NCBI GenBank assembly: GCA_963921195.1
Contig: OY992537.1
Span: 132,764,694-132,828,693, forward strand
Source of the DNA: Pegoplata infirma
Lineage: Eukaryota; Arthropoda; Insecta; Diptera; Anthomyiidae
DNA length: 64,000 nucleotides
Direction: 5' to 3'
Numbering within the stretch: position 1 is the stretch's first letter; each line of letters opens with the position of its first letter. Below, piece by piece: positions 22,476-33,639 of this stretch. The notes under the pieces were generated by a model. It did no database searches. It saw only the letters and a program-made list of their open reading frames with translations, and was not told the DNA's origin. The position numbers were made by a program, and so were the translations under genes.

Positions 22476-22565
22476 TAGTCTTTCCAAGCCCGTTAACCAA
22501 AAACCCGGTTTTTGGTCAAAAAAACCGGTTTAACAAAAAACCGGTTATCCGGTTTGGAAACACTA
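22476..22565. mobile_element. 90-bp hAT-like MITE, TIR TAGTSTTTCCAA
   Basis: Left TAGTCTTTCCAAGCCCG and right CCGGTTTGGAAACACTA are inverted. Flanks ATTGTAGT (22468-22475) and ATTGCAAT (22566-22573) agree in 6 of 8 bases. Internal ACCGGTTTAAC repeats. Its right part is included in a tandem duplication. Confidence 0.45.
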
Positions 22566-22833
22566 ATTGCAATCAAAAAACTTCTTTTAAGTTTATTATT
22601 TCAACTTTACAAAAAAACAATGTTCGGTAGAATGGGGTAAAAAATGAGTTTATCTTAGAGTTTATCTTAGGTTTTTGGCCAAAAAAACCGGTTTAACAAA
22701 AAACCGGTTATCCGGTTTGGAAACACTAATTGCAATCAAAAAACTTCTTTTAAGTTTATTATTTCAACTTTACAAAAAAACAATGTTCGGTAGAATGGGG
22801 TAAAAAATGATTTTATCTTAGTTTTTTTAATAT
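22508..22833 (+). repeat. 163-bp tandem duplication
   Basis: The stretch from TTTTTGG(T/C)CAAAAAAACC to GGGGTAAAAAATGA occurs twice in direct order, almost without change. It copies the right end of the 90-bp MITE plus about 105 bp of flank. Confidence 0.75.
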
Positions 22834-23342
22834 TTCTAATAAAGTGACAAATGTCATTTTGGTTTTAAATTAAAGGTATTTGGAAGACTTATCTAACGGA
22901 TTCAACATTACGTTTATACATTGCATATTTCTCAAATTATTGAGGTTGGAACACGGTAAATTCTGAATTTTTACTTTTAAGGTCACCTTAGTGACCCTTG
23001 AACTTATAATTTTGACCGCGAATATTTTAGGAGGCTAGCAACATTTAAAAGTAATGTATCTGAATTGTAAAAAAAGGCATCTGAAAATTAAGTCCAAAGT
23101 ATAACTGTTTTCAAGGTATTTATAACTTTAAACATTTTTAACTTTTTTAAAAAGGGGTTTACTTAAATGAAAATATCGGTGGATATTTGTTATAAGTGGT
23201 ATTCAGAGTCTTACTTGCCAGACCCAAGTAATTCTGGTGGTAAAAGAGCACTTTTTGAAATTGCTGCCAAATTTTACAATTTTTAACAGATTTTTTTTTA
23301 AAACCAATTATTTTCTTCGTAATCGATCAGACTTCAACTGTA

Positions 23343-24917
23343 CACTGAAAAAAAAATTTACCAATTTTAAAGCATATTGAACTTAATTTAAGAAAAGAAG
23401 GGGGGGCTCCAAAGATGTTAATTCTTCTTACAAGTATATTTTCTCCTCAAAAATAGTAATACATTTATTTAAATATATATAAAAGTAAGTAAAATTGTAC
23501 TTAAAATAAGTTTAATTGTTTTTATCCAGAGGAAAAATATTTTTTTGAAACAAGTAAAAATTTCCTTAAACTTACGGATTTTGTGGACCCTATGGAGTCC
23601 CAATGTGGGGATCCTAAGAGGCCCCAACATATGGGGTCCCACATGAGTATGTGCGTACAATATTATAGGGTCACTATTGATTTTGATCCAAAATTTTGGT
23701 CAGAATCGCTCTATCTTGCTTAGTTTTCGAGATACGGGAATTGGGTCTTAAGAAATTTGATCATGAAATAACTCGAAAACTATAACTCGGAGAACCTTTG
23801 GAATTTTTTTAGTATCTGCAGTATTTGCAGGTTTACAGGCATTTGAAAATTCCGCCAAAATCGAAGTTTGGATTAAAAGTTAGGGTCTCATGGGTTCTCC
23901 AGATGGGGCTTTAATTAGTTTTAATTAGTAAATAAAATAATGACCTCGAGCCAGAATAAACATCCTCAAAATATAATATTTTAAAGGTCGAATAAAACAA
24001 CCTAATCTAAAACAATTTTTATTTTTTTTTTAATAAAAATTAATCAGAATAAAAACAAAAATTTTTAATAAACCCGTTTTTTTTAAATGCAATCAATTCG
24101 CCATAAATGTAAAGAATATTAAACTTAACTACACTCAAAATAATCACTCTGTTAAATTACAGAGATACTCTGCTGAGCCAGCAGAAAATACCATAGATTT
24201 CCAACCAGCAAGATTTTTTGTTATTTTACGAAGAAAACTCTGTAAAATGATTTCGATCAAAAAAAAACTGTAAATTTACAGAGTTATCTGTAAAATACTG
24301 ATAAGACCAAGAAGAATTTTACCAAAAAACTCTGTAAATTAACAAAGTTTTAGTTAAATGCATTTATGAGTTCAAAATTTTACAAAAAAAAACTGTAAAT
24401 TTACAAAGTTTTAGTTAAATCCATTTTATGAGTAAAACTTCTCTGCTTCAAAAACATTAATTAAAATAAAATTAATTAAAATTAAAATTTTGTTAAATTT
24501 TTCCGCTTTAATGCTTCCAAATTGTAAATTTCCTTTTTTTTTTTTGTGAAAATTACAAGTTTTTAGCGAATAACTCCAATTTTACAAAATTTTGTTTTTC
24601 GGTCACAAGAAAATACGAAGTATTTTCTTAAAATCTGTATTTCGACAGATAACTTTGTCAAATATCCGTCGAATTGAGATTACAGTCATTTTACAGAGTA
24701 TTTAACAGAGTAATTATTTTGAGTGTAAAAAAAAAACAAATTAAGGAAAACTCGTGTGCTTTCTTAAGTAATTGCATGTACTATCTTTAAGTTTATTTTC
24801 TTTGTTTTAAGTTAAACCACCTTATAATAAGATAAGTTGAAGTAAATTCAAAAAAAATTGTTTACTTAAATTAATTACAGTGTTTATTTAATTTCAGTAT
24901 AGCTATTTTTTTCAGTG
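23343..24917. mobile_element. TA-flanked TIR element CACTGAAAAAAA
   Basis: CACTGAAAAAAAAA at the left and TTTTTTTCAGTG at the right, flanked by TA (23341-23342, 24918-24919), in Tc1/mariner fashion. 1575 bp without coding sequence. It contains a G+C-richer patch (23575-23640) with GGGGTCCC/GGCCCC words and a nested MITE. Confidence 0.6.
24132..24725. mobile_element. TA-flanked MITE, TIR CACTCAAAATAATCACTCTG
   Basis: The left end pairs with CAGAGTAATTATTTTGAGTG at the right, about 28 bp of near-perfect TIR. TA flanks both ends (24130-24131, 24726-24727). Internal AACTCTGTAAATT..ACAAAGTTTTAG blocks repeat two or three times. Confidence 0.7.
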
Positions 24918-25406
24918 TAAATAGTGAAATGAATTTTAAAAACTTAACTTTTTTCCTGCAAAATTTCGGTAAAATCAATTAAAAGCTTCTTAGGCGATAA
25001 TCAGATTAAAAAAAGTTGTGTGCAGAATTGATAAATCTTTTAATTACCTTTAATTTAAAACTAACAAAAAGCCACGGCTTTAGGTTGTAGGTTAGGTTGT
25101 AAGTGGCTGCTGACGTTTTACGTCAACACACGTACACTAGGGCGTTTCATCAAAAACTTTTTTTTGATTTTTGCTACTCTTGAAGCGGAATATGAATTCT
25201 TATGGCCTAAAAGATTTTTGAGATTTTTGGCGGGCCGGGATCAACTCGCTCAAATCGATTTTATGCTAAAAATGAGGTTATAAAACATATTTTTTTTTTG
25301 TTATGGTGCCTTGTTTTTACAAAAGTGGATAAATTACTTCAAAATATTGCTAGCCTCCTAAAAAAATTATTCGCGGTAAAAATGATAAGGACAAAGGTCA
25401 ATATGT

Positions 25407-25487
25407 GGTCCTATACCGATATTTCGATGTGTTACACACGGAATGCCAAAGTGAGTTTACCCCCATACTCTGGTTAGAGGGTATAAC
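25407..25487 (-). repeat. mini-me head fragment
   Basis: On the minus strand: TATACCCTCTAACCAGAGTA, CATTCCGTGTGTAACACATC, GAAATATCGGTATAGGA. Same order as the mini-me heads at 12224-12318 and 16998-17093. The rest of the element is missing here. Confidence 0.6.
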
Positions 25488-25680
25488 AATTTAGAGAAAA
25501 TGCCGAATCTCCAAAGCAAGAATATATTTTTATGAATATGTATCATACAAAATCAAAAGAATAACAATATTATCAAAAGAATAACAATAAAACACAATCA
25601 GCCTTTCCATAGAAAAATAAAATATATTTAAAATCAGCTTTTAATTTTATTTCCATACAAATTGTTTTTGTTTTTAAAAT

Positions 25681-26415
25681 CCCAGCAAAACTTTGGTAAT
25701 GGGTAGTGATTATATAACACGTTACCAGGTAATGTATATAACTTATTTGAAGCATTATTTTAGGATGTCTTACCAAACATTTGTTCCACAAAGTATTATT
25801 TTAAAGTGAAAAAAAATGCATTACTAATAATTTGCTACGTAATGCATGATTATTGGAAAAAATGTATTTCATATTTATTATTTCTAAACATTAAATCATG
25901 AATGACTTATATTTGGTTACATTGTGTATTATTTGAAAGTTTGAAATAATGCATTATTTATAATTGGATGCATAATGCATTACAATAACATAAAAAATAA
26001 TTATTTTATAAAAAAAAATGGATAAGTTTAAACTAGAGATGGGCTCACGACAGGAAATTTCTAACGACACACACTCACGAGCGTATTTTATCTACTTACA
26101 CTCACTTACAATCACGTGAGTAAATTTAATACAAAATTACTTTTTCACTACTCGTAACACCTTATATATTATCTTCTGGTATGCTATATTATTTCATTTC
26201 TGGTAACCTATAAAATATCACATATTTTATACCTTACTCGTATTCTTCGTTATAAATTTATGACTTATTTTATACCTTACTGGTATTCTTTGTGATAATG
26301 TAGATGCATTACTTTTAGTCTCATCGCCTGTTAAAATCATCAATGCTGCAATGTATAAAATAAGAGATCCTATACCTTATTTTATACCTTATTTGGTAAT
26401 CTAAGTTTTGCTGGG
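25681..26415. mobile_element. TIR element CCCAGCAAAACTT with AT flanks
   Basis: CCCAGCAAAACTTTGGTAAT and ATCTAAGTTTTGCTGGG are inverted, flanked by AT on both sides (25679-25680, 26416-26417). Interior 735 bp with many ATGCATTAC and TACCTTATTTTATACC repeats. It contains a solo hAT end at 26034. Non-coding. Confidence 0.65.
26034..26160 (+). repeat. Solo left end of a TAGAGATGGG hAT MITE
   Basis: TAGAGATGGGCTCACGACAG with CACTCACG/CACGTGAGT repeats matches the style of the complete element at 59396-59824. No right end was found nearby. Confidence 0.4.
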
Positions 26416-26689
26416 ATCGACTTTCAAAAAATGTATTGAAAATTTGAAATTTAAAATAAAACTTTTGTTAAAATAGACTTTTTTTTCTTGTGGTAAGGGC
26501 CAATTTGTTTTCACACAAACTATATAAAGCCAAACAATTCTTAAGTAATTTTGTGCCAAAGTAGTAGCATATTCAAACAGCTTTCGCTAACGCTTTTTCA
26601 ACAACATTTTTGCTTACATTAGGTACATATAATATTTCTATTATTATCAACATTAATTAGTAAGTTTTGAAAGTCATTCTCATTCTTTG

Positions 26690-26830
26690 TAAACTCACTT
26701 TGGCATTCCGTGTGTAACATATCGAAATATCGGTATAGGACCACATAACGCATATACATAAATGATAAGTTATCTATTCTCAGACATTCTACCGATTAAT
26801 AAGATACTAACATATGAACTTGTTAGTTAA
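26690..26830 (+). repeat. mini-me head and core fragment
   Basis: AACTCACTTTGGCATTCCGT, GTAACATATCGAAATATCGG and TATAGGACCACATA, then a TA-rich stretch and AGACATTCTACCGA, the mini-me core. It faces away from the head at 25407-25487. The GTCY microsatellite is missing. Confidence 0.55.
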
Positions 26831-27329
26831 GCTCATGTGAAATGTAAGAAAAAAATGGGTTAAGTTAGTTTTTTTAATTTTTTTGATACTTCTACAAAAA
26901 TGACAGACTTCATTTTATTTAAATGAAAGGTATTTAAAATATCTATTAAACGGTGTCAACATCACGAACCTACGTTGCATATTTCTTAAGTTATTGAGCT
27001 TTGAAGTTGGAAAATTCAAAATTTTTACTTTTAAGGTCAAATTATTGACCTTTGACCTTATCATTTTTACCGCGAATATTTTTTTTAGGAGGCTAGCAAT
27101 ATTTTGAAGTAATTTATCCACTTTTGTAAAAACAAGGCACCATAACAAAAAAAAAAATTATGTTTTATAACCTCATTTTTAGCATAAAATCGATTTGAGC
27201 AATTTGATCCCGGCCCGCCAAAAATCTGAAAAAAATCTCAAAAATCTTTTAGGCCATAAGAATTCATATTCCGCTTCAAGAGTAGCAAAAATCAAAAAAA
27301 AAAAGTTTTTGATGAAACGCCCTAACGTA

Positions 27330-28363
27330 CACACAGAAAAAAAAACATGGTTGCGGTGATCATGATTTAAGAGCGTCATATTATGATTGGGAATATGATT
27401 GTAACAATAATATTAATATGATTGAAGGCAACAAGGAATGTTAACCATTATATGATTGCGGCAATAATGACATAAATGTTATATAATTATCATAATATGA
27501 TTCCAGTTTAATATTTTTTTTTTTAAATTGAGAAAATATATTATGATTTAAATGTTGTTTTTATAGATATGAAACCATTTTTATTAATTTTGGTTCAATT
27601 TAATGGCAACCTGCGTTTTACATCAATGGTGCAATAAACTTATGGCATTTTTCTAAAAAAAAATTCATCAACGATAACATTTTTGTTAGCTTACATTAAT
27701 TGATTGTATAAACCATTAAGTAATTGACAAAATCATAAAAAATTTGCTGCAATCATAACATATTTGTTACAAAATTAAAATTATTGTCAGCAATTATAAC
27801 ACATTCAGTAAACAAAAAATTCACAAAAAACACTTTAATATTTTCAATTTGAAGTTTTTATTTAAAATGGAAAGTTATTTTTAAACCGCACAATAAATAA
27901 ATTTTATAAATTAGATTTTTGTATTTCATTTCCTTCTGCGTTGATCCAATTTTTTAACTCAAATTGCCTTAAATTTTTTAAAGAACTAATTGTTAGTGGC
28001 GTCTTTGCGACTAACTGCTTGCTGGAAAAGCACTAAACTGATGAATAAACCTGACAATGTTTGCAAAAATCAATTTTCATTAAGTTGTGATAATCTAATG
28101 ATTGTTATAATCATATTTTGTTCAAATTTTTGGTGTGTCGAGAATATAATTAACTACAACATTGTTACGACAACCATATTGTACTATTGGATGTAGCAAT
28201 TACTTTAACATGATTAAATCGACTATTAAATGTCGAAAACAACCATATAAATGTTTAAATACAATTTTAAAAACAATAACTTGATTGCTGCAATCATAAC
28301 TTGGTTTAGATATCATAGTATAGTTGCCGTGATCATGTCGCAACCATATTTTTTCTCTGCGTG
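27330..28363. mobile_element. TA-flanked TIR element CACACAGAAAAAAAA
   Basis: CACACAGAAAAAAAAACATG plus GTTGCGGTGATCATGA at the left pairs with TGATCATGTCGCAACCATAT plus TTTTTCTCTGCGTG at the right. TA flanks both ends (27328-27329, 28364-28365). It landed inside the right TSD of foldback D, so it is younger than D. AT-rich interior with ATCATAAC repeats, no gene. Confidence 0.65.
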
Positions 28364-29299
28364 TAGACTCTGAGGTCCATTGTGATACCACGGTTTTAGT
28401 CCGAAGATATTTTTATTCAAGTAAAACCACTTTTTTTAAAATTTGAAAAGTTATCAATGTCTCGAAAACTTTTCTACTATCGAACATTTGGACTTTATTT
28501 TCAGATTCAGCGCAAGATTTACCATGGAAAACAAATACAAAATGTCGAGAATCTAAAATTTGTTTTTTTATTTGTAAACTAGTGTAATATGGGTATACCC
28601 CACTACCAGGAGGGCATAAAAAAACATTCACAATTTTTTAAGCAGATTTTCTAACTTTCAGAACGAATTTTTCTGGTGATTGGCCGCATGCATTCAAGGT
28701 ATAAATACATATGAGTAAAAATACCTATATTTATTTGATATTACACACACATCTCTAATTCATATACAAAAAAAACCTTTTCGTTTTTTTGTGAGACCTT
28801 TTACTGCAATAGCTTACAATATAATAAAAAAAAATTGTTGTCAAAAACATGTCCCTTTCCAACTGGGACAATTGTAGCAACGAAGGACAAAATATAAATA
28901 CAAAAGTCTTTGTTACAAATCTGTAAAAACTGCTGGTTTTTCTCTAGTAACTTACCTTTCCTCAACATTTTCTTCCATTAAATGTCATTTGTTTAATTAA
29001 AAAATATAATATTTGCTAGAACAGTGAAATCTTCTCATGTAAGAACACACTTTTTGCAACATCAAGAATTTAAGCATATTTTGTTTTTTTTTTAATATTT
29101 TAACTAGTTAAAATATTTCAAAAAAAACATATGCTTAAAACTTAATTATTTAAGTTTAATGTATGTAGTTACGCACAATTTCTGAAAGAGATTTTTCTTT
29201 CGAGTGTTTGAAATGGCTCTTTAAATTTTTTAATAGTCACATTAAATTAACGAAAAGGTATTTTGAGTTCAATGTCCAGCGACAGGATATTATACTTTA
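28364..29299. other. Non-coding stretch with a mini-me head remnant
   Basis: GGTATACCCCACTACCAGGA at about 28585-28620 looks like a minus-strand mini-me head. The remainder holds no motif I can name. Confidence 0.35.
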
Positions 29300-31256
29300 C
29301 TTGTCTATATATATAATTTCCCTATTTGTGTGTTCCTCTTTTTTTGTCTATCCAGAGCTTTTTGAAGCCCACGGATGAGCTACAAAGCTGAAAAGTGGCA
29401 TGCATATAGTAAAACACCTGCGAAAGATCCTAACGTAGCCGGATTTTTGATTTTTTACCTGTGGGCGGAGAAATAAGCGGAAAAGTGGGCGTGGCAAAAT
29501 TCAATTTTTTGACATTTTTGCTTAATTTAAAGCTCCAAAATGACTTAGGAAGCTGAAAATTTCCTAGAATATAGTCCTAACGATGGTGCATACCCTCAAG
29601 TAGTCGAATTTAAAATTTTCGAAATGTGGGCGGAGAATTGAGGGGAAAAGTGGCGTGGCAAAATAGGGATTTTTTAACATTTCTACTTCTTTTGAAGCCC
29701 CCAAATGACTTAGGAAGCGGAAAATTGCATTGCATTTAGTTCTAACAATGAAGCATACCCTGAAATAAACGGATTTATATTTTTTAGACTGTGGAAGGAG
29801 AATTAAGAGAAAAATAGGGCGTGGCGAAATTGTGTTTTTTAATATTTTAACTAATTTGAAGACCCCCAATGGCCTATGAAGATAAAAATTTACATTTTTG
29901 CTTATTTTAAAGTCTTCTAATGACTTGGGAAGCTGAAAATTTCATATCATATAGTCGTATCGATGAAGCATATCCTGAAGTAGTCGAATTGTAAATTTTT
30001 GGACTGTGGGCTTAGAATTGAAAGGAAAATAGGGAGTGACAAAATTGGGATTTTTAACATTTTAACTTATTTTGAAGTCCCCAAAGGAAGCGGAAAATGG
30101 ACAGCGTATAGTCCTAACGATGTCCTAACGATGTCCTGAAGTAATCGGATTTAAAATTTCTCGACTGTGGACGGAGAATTAAAAGATAAAAGAGCGTGGA
30201 AAAATTGGGTTTTTTAATATTTTAACTTATTTGAAGACCCCGAATGACTTAGGAAGATGAAAATTGGCATGTATATAGTAGGTTTCATGGGGAAGATCAA
30301 CACAAACCTGGATTTTTGATATCCAGTGTATGGGTGGAGAATAAGAAAGGCAAAGGTGTGTGGTAAATTTATTTCCATTTATTTTCTGTATATATAATAT
30401 ATATTTTTTTTTTGGTTTCTCTTATTTTTTGTGTATCCAGCGCCTTTTGAAGTTCATTAATTGACTTAAAAGCTTAAAATTGGCATGTATATAGTAAAAC
30501 ACCAGGGACAGATTCTTACGAAGCCGGATTTTTTGCCTGTGGGCGGCGAATTACGAAAAAAGGGGACTTGGCAAAACATTTTTTTTTTTTAACATTTTAG
30601 AGTATTTTTAAGCTCCGTCCCAATGAATTAGGAAGCTCAAAATTCCTAACATGTAGTCCTAACTATGAAGCATATTCTAAAGTAGTCCGATTTAACATTT
30701 TTGCAATGTAGACGGGTGTTGAGAGGAAAAAGGGGCAAGGCAATATTTTGTTTTATTTTTTTTAATTTAACTAACTTTAAAGCCCAAATGACCTACGCAG
30801 CCGAAAATTGGGCAGCATATTGTCCTGACACTGGACCATATCCTAAAGTAGTCAGACTTAAAATTTTTGGACTGTGGACGGAGAATTAAGAGGGAAAAGG
30901 GGCGTGGATACGGGTATAGAACTAACGATGGAGCTTATCCTAAAGTAGTCAGATTTAAAACATTTAGAATATGGACGGAGAATTAGGAGAAGAAATGGGC
31001 GTGGAAAAATTATGTTTTTACATCTTACCTAATTTTGAAGACATCTTATGATCTTGAAAGATGAAAATTGGGATGCATATGGTACGGACTATGGCAAAGA
31101 TCAACACTGACCTGGATATCCAGTTAAAGGGCGGAGATACAAAAAATCCATTGTGAATTTTGTTCAGTTTATATATTTAATCTGTAACGTAGCCGGATTT
31201 TTGGCCTTCAAGACAGGGGAGTGGCGGAAGACGGCGAATTTTAGTTTTTAAACATT

Positions 31257-31366
31257 TAGGTGGTTATTCATAAAAACTGAAATATAACTAAAGTAGGTTA
31301 ATTTGACAGAAATTTCTGGCATATTTGTCAAAAAAACCTGCAATAAGTTTTTTGAATAACAGCCTT
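31257..31366. mobile_element. 110-bp MITE in the tandem array
   Basis: TAGGTGGTTATTCATAAAAA at the left pairs with TTTTTTGAATAACAGCCTTA at the right. Flanks TAAACATT / TAAACTAT are similar, a possible decayed 8-bp TSD. Confidence 0.45.
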
Positions 31367-31564
31367 AAACTATTTCTGAAACCCCTAATGACTAAGGAAG
31401 CTGAAAATTGTAAAGCATAAAGTATTGACAATGGATCATATCCTTATGAAGTCAGATTTAATATTTAAACTGTGTACGGAGAATTATAAGGAAAAATTTA
31501 AGTGAAAAAATTGTGTTTAAGTGAAAAAATTGTGTTTTAGCTAATTTTACAACCCTTCATGAAT

Positions 31565-31690
31565 AAGGCTGGATTACTCAATGCTCCATTATAAAATCAC
31601 TCTCCGTTAAATTTAACTTTCCATACAAATTTTGATATAAGGCTCCGTTAAATCGGCAGTTAGCAGCTAACTGGACAGTAATCCGTCCAA
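31565..31690. mobile_element. 126-bp MITE in the tandem array
   Basis: AAGGCTGGATTACTCAATG at the left against GGACAGTAATCCGTCC at the right, with internal partial pairing (CCGTTAAAT motifs). Related GGCGGATTACTCAATTG occurs at 57497. TSD uncertain. Confidence 0.4.
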
Positions 31691-31810
31691 AAAAATATAA
31701 AAATTTCCATGTATATAGGAGTGACCATGGGACAGATCCACACTATGGATTTTTGATATCCAGTTTAAGGACGGAGAGACGAAAAGGGCGTGCTAAATTT
31801 AGTTTTAAAA

Positions 31811-32261
31811 TTTTATCAGTAAAATCTTTTATACTCATTAAATTTTTTCCAGTTTGGGAAATATATTGATGTAACTCAATCTAGCAATATTAAATTTTTT
31901 AAGCACAAACATAATTTTTTATAAAGTATGCTAAAAAATTAGAATTATTGGTAAAAGTGAATTGGTGTTCCGCCTGGCAGGGACAGGCTATTCGACTAGT
32001 GTAAATAATATATGTTAATGCTGTAAAAGATTTTTGGTAAATTGTTGTTTTAAAGTAATTGTTTAAAATTCCTGTTTGTCGTAGTACTTGAAAGGCTATT
32101 TTAGTTAAACTTTCATACACAGTCTTACATATTTATGCCTTAACAAACTGTTTAACATATGAACAATAAACAAACATTTATTGTACGGAAGCATTTGGTC
32201 ATGACACATACATGAATACGATTTCACACATACAAATTTTTGTTAATATAGAAGGTACTTG
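31811..32261. other. Non-coding stretch
   Basis: No feature recognised; the 73-codon minus-strand frame near 32000 has no family signature. Confidence 0.35.
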
Positions 32262-32548
32262 TGTTTCAATCTGCTGTCCGTTCGTCTGTATAAACCACGA
32301 TGTTGGCCAAACTAAAAGAACTTGACTGCTGAAGTTTTCCACGAATATGTCTTTTCGCCATAAGCTGGTTAAGTTCATAAATGGGAAAATCAGGCCAGAA
32401 GCCTTATGGTCATAGGCTGGTTAATTTCGTAAATGGAAAAAATCGGACCAGGGGTGAAATGTTTTCCCTTGAAGAACTAAAGCAACCCCAAAACAATTAG
32501 AAAATTATAGTCGGTCAAGACCAACCATATAATACCCTACACCGAAAT
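32262..32548 (+). repeat. mini-me tail relic
   Basis: Begins with the GTCY-type TGTCCGTTCGTCTGT (32275-32289). It runs through CATAAGCTGGTTAAGTTCAT (present twice in variant form) and ends in the hairpin GTCGGTCAAGACCAAC followed by ATATAATACCCTACACC. The head is lost. Confidence 0.45.
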
Positions 32549-32926
32549 GAATGTCCAATCAAAACATGAATAAAATTAGTGTAGAAAATTCATACGAAAC
32601 AAATTTAAGTTAAACGAATTTTAAATGGACTGGCTCCAACGTTCCGATGAAAACGTCATCAGGGCTCCCGAAGAACGATTTTTACGGAATCTATACTGCC
32701 GACCATTCGAGAGCGTAGAGCAAATTGCAATTGGGCGGTAATTTTTATGGTTATTAGCAGCATCCTTTTTGGGGATTGGCTGAACAATAGCCCCCTGCCA
32801 GCATGCGGAAAAGACGGTTGCACGGTATGACGCGTTAAAAAGGTGTGCAAATGGACGCGAATGCATTGAAGAACACTGTTTCAGTACCAGTGATGGTATA
32901 CCATCCGGCCATAGAGACTTGTTTAC

Positions 32927-33639
32927 TAGAGTGTCCGGTAAAATTCAAATTTTCGAATTTTATGTCGTAATACCTGCCAAACGATGGTCACGTTAGCGCT
33001 GATTGTGGAAAAATTTATGAAAATATTTCGCAAGGTCATTTCAGTCAGCAACCAGCGGTCCAAATTTTTTTAGCAAATCCAGCTCAAAAATTTGGAAATT
33101 TTGCGTACTTTATTGAAAAAATATTAAAAAAAAATACAAAACATAATTGTTTTTTATCCAAATTGGTCTTATAAGTTGGGAAATGTTAAATGTGTTATCT
33201 AAAAAATATTAAAAATATATAAAAACACGATTTTAGTCCAAAAGCGCTGATCTGCGATATTGGTTCACAGATGCTGCTCAGCATTTTCGGACCAAAATCG
33301 TGTTTTTATATTTTTTTAATATTTTTGAGATAACACACTTAACATTTTCTAATTTTTAAGACCAATTTGGATAAAAAAAAATGTTCACGTCTAAAAATCA
33401 GCATCTGTCGTCAATCGCGGTTTTAGAATTTTTTAAATATTTTTCCAATAAAGTGCGCCAAATTTCAGAATTTTGGTCGAAATATGTAATTTTGTCCAAT
33501 TTTGACCGCTGGTTGCGGACTGAAGATGATCTTGCAAACTTTTTTTTATAAATTTTCCCACTATCAGCTCTAACGTGGCCATCGTTTGGAAGGTATTACG
33601 ACTTGAAATTCGCAAATTTAAATTTGACGGGACGCCCTA
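32927..33639. mobile_element. hAT-type foldback element with exact TSD, inside the LINE
   Basis: Left TAGAGTGTCCGGTAAAATTC and right TTTGACGGGACGCCCTA are inverted; nearly the whole 713 bp folds into two arms around a loop near 33265. TTGTTTAC at 32919-32926 and 33640-33647 is an exact 8-bp TSD, and the same eight bases occur once in the reading frame of the LINE (VNK). Non-coding. A related right end lies at 4214-4335. Confidence 0.85.

Larger units (their letters stand above)
20660..23075. mobile_element. Foldback element C (TIR TAGGGCG), right end lost
   Basis: Left end TAGGGCGTTTATCAAAAACT resembles the end of the complete element at 25138-27324. Its inverted arms are 22071-22380 and 22790-23075 (shared GGAGGCTAGCAACATTTAAA type motifs). 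A 1.34-kb MITE split the left arm. The right arm stops after the segment equivalent to GGCACC, so the right terminus is missing. Confidence 0.55.
25138..27324. mobile_element. Foldback element D, hAT-like, TIR TAGGGCGTTTCATC
   Basis: TAGGGCGTTTCATCAAAAAC at the left and its inverse at the right; arms 25138-25406 and about 26830-27324. The left flank is ACGTACAC; the right flank, once the MITE inserted there is removed, reads ACGTAGAC (7 of 8). An 8-bp TSD and TAGGG terminus fit hAT. The centre was replaced or invaded by two outward-facing mini-me heads and a CCCAGCAAAA element. Non-coding. Confidence 0.7.
29300..31810 (+). repeat. Tandem array, about 165-bp unit
   Basis: Degenerate units share, in order, GACTTAGGAAGCTGAAAATT, ATAGTCCTAACGATG(A/G), AGCATACCCTGAAGTAGTCG, GACTGTGGGCGGAGAATTA, GGGGCGTGGCAAAATT and TTTTTAACATTTTAACT. 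Copies start near 29540, 29707, 29870, 30082, 30246, 30627 and 30790, then decay. A head with TATATATAATTTCC and TTTTTGTCTATCCAGAGC occurs at 29305 and again at about 30385, so two multi-unit copies seem joined. Two small MITEs interrupt it. Class unknown. Confidence 0.65.

Noticed and set aside
29300..31810. CRISPR-like regular repeats
   Set aside because: Units are about 165 bp, degenerate and without short identical repeats separated by unique spacers; the sequence is eukaryotic.
32333..32420. Two similar CATAAGCTGGTTAA blocks read as a possible regulatory repeat
   Set aside because: They fall in a mini-me tail relic and are explained by that element.
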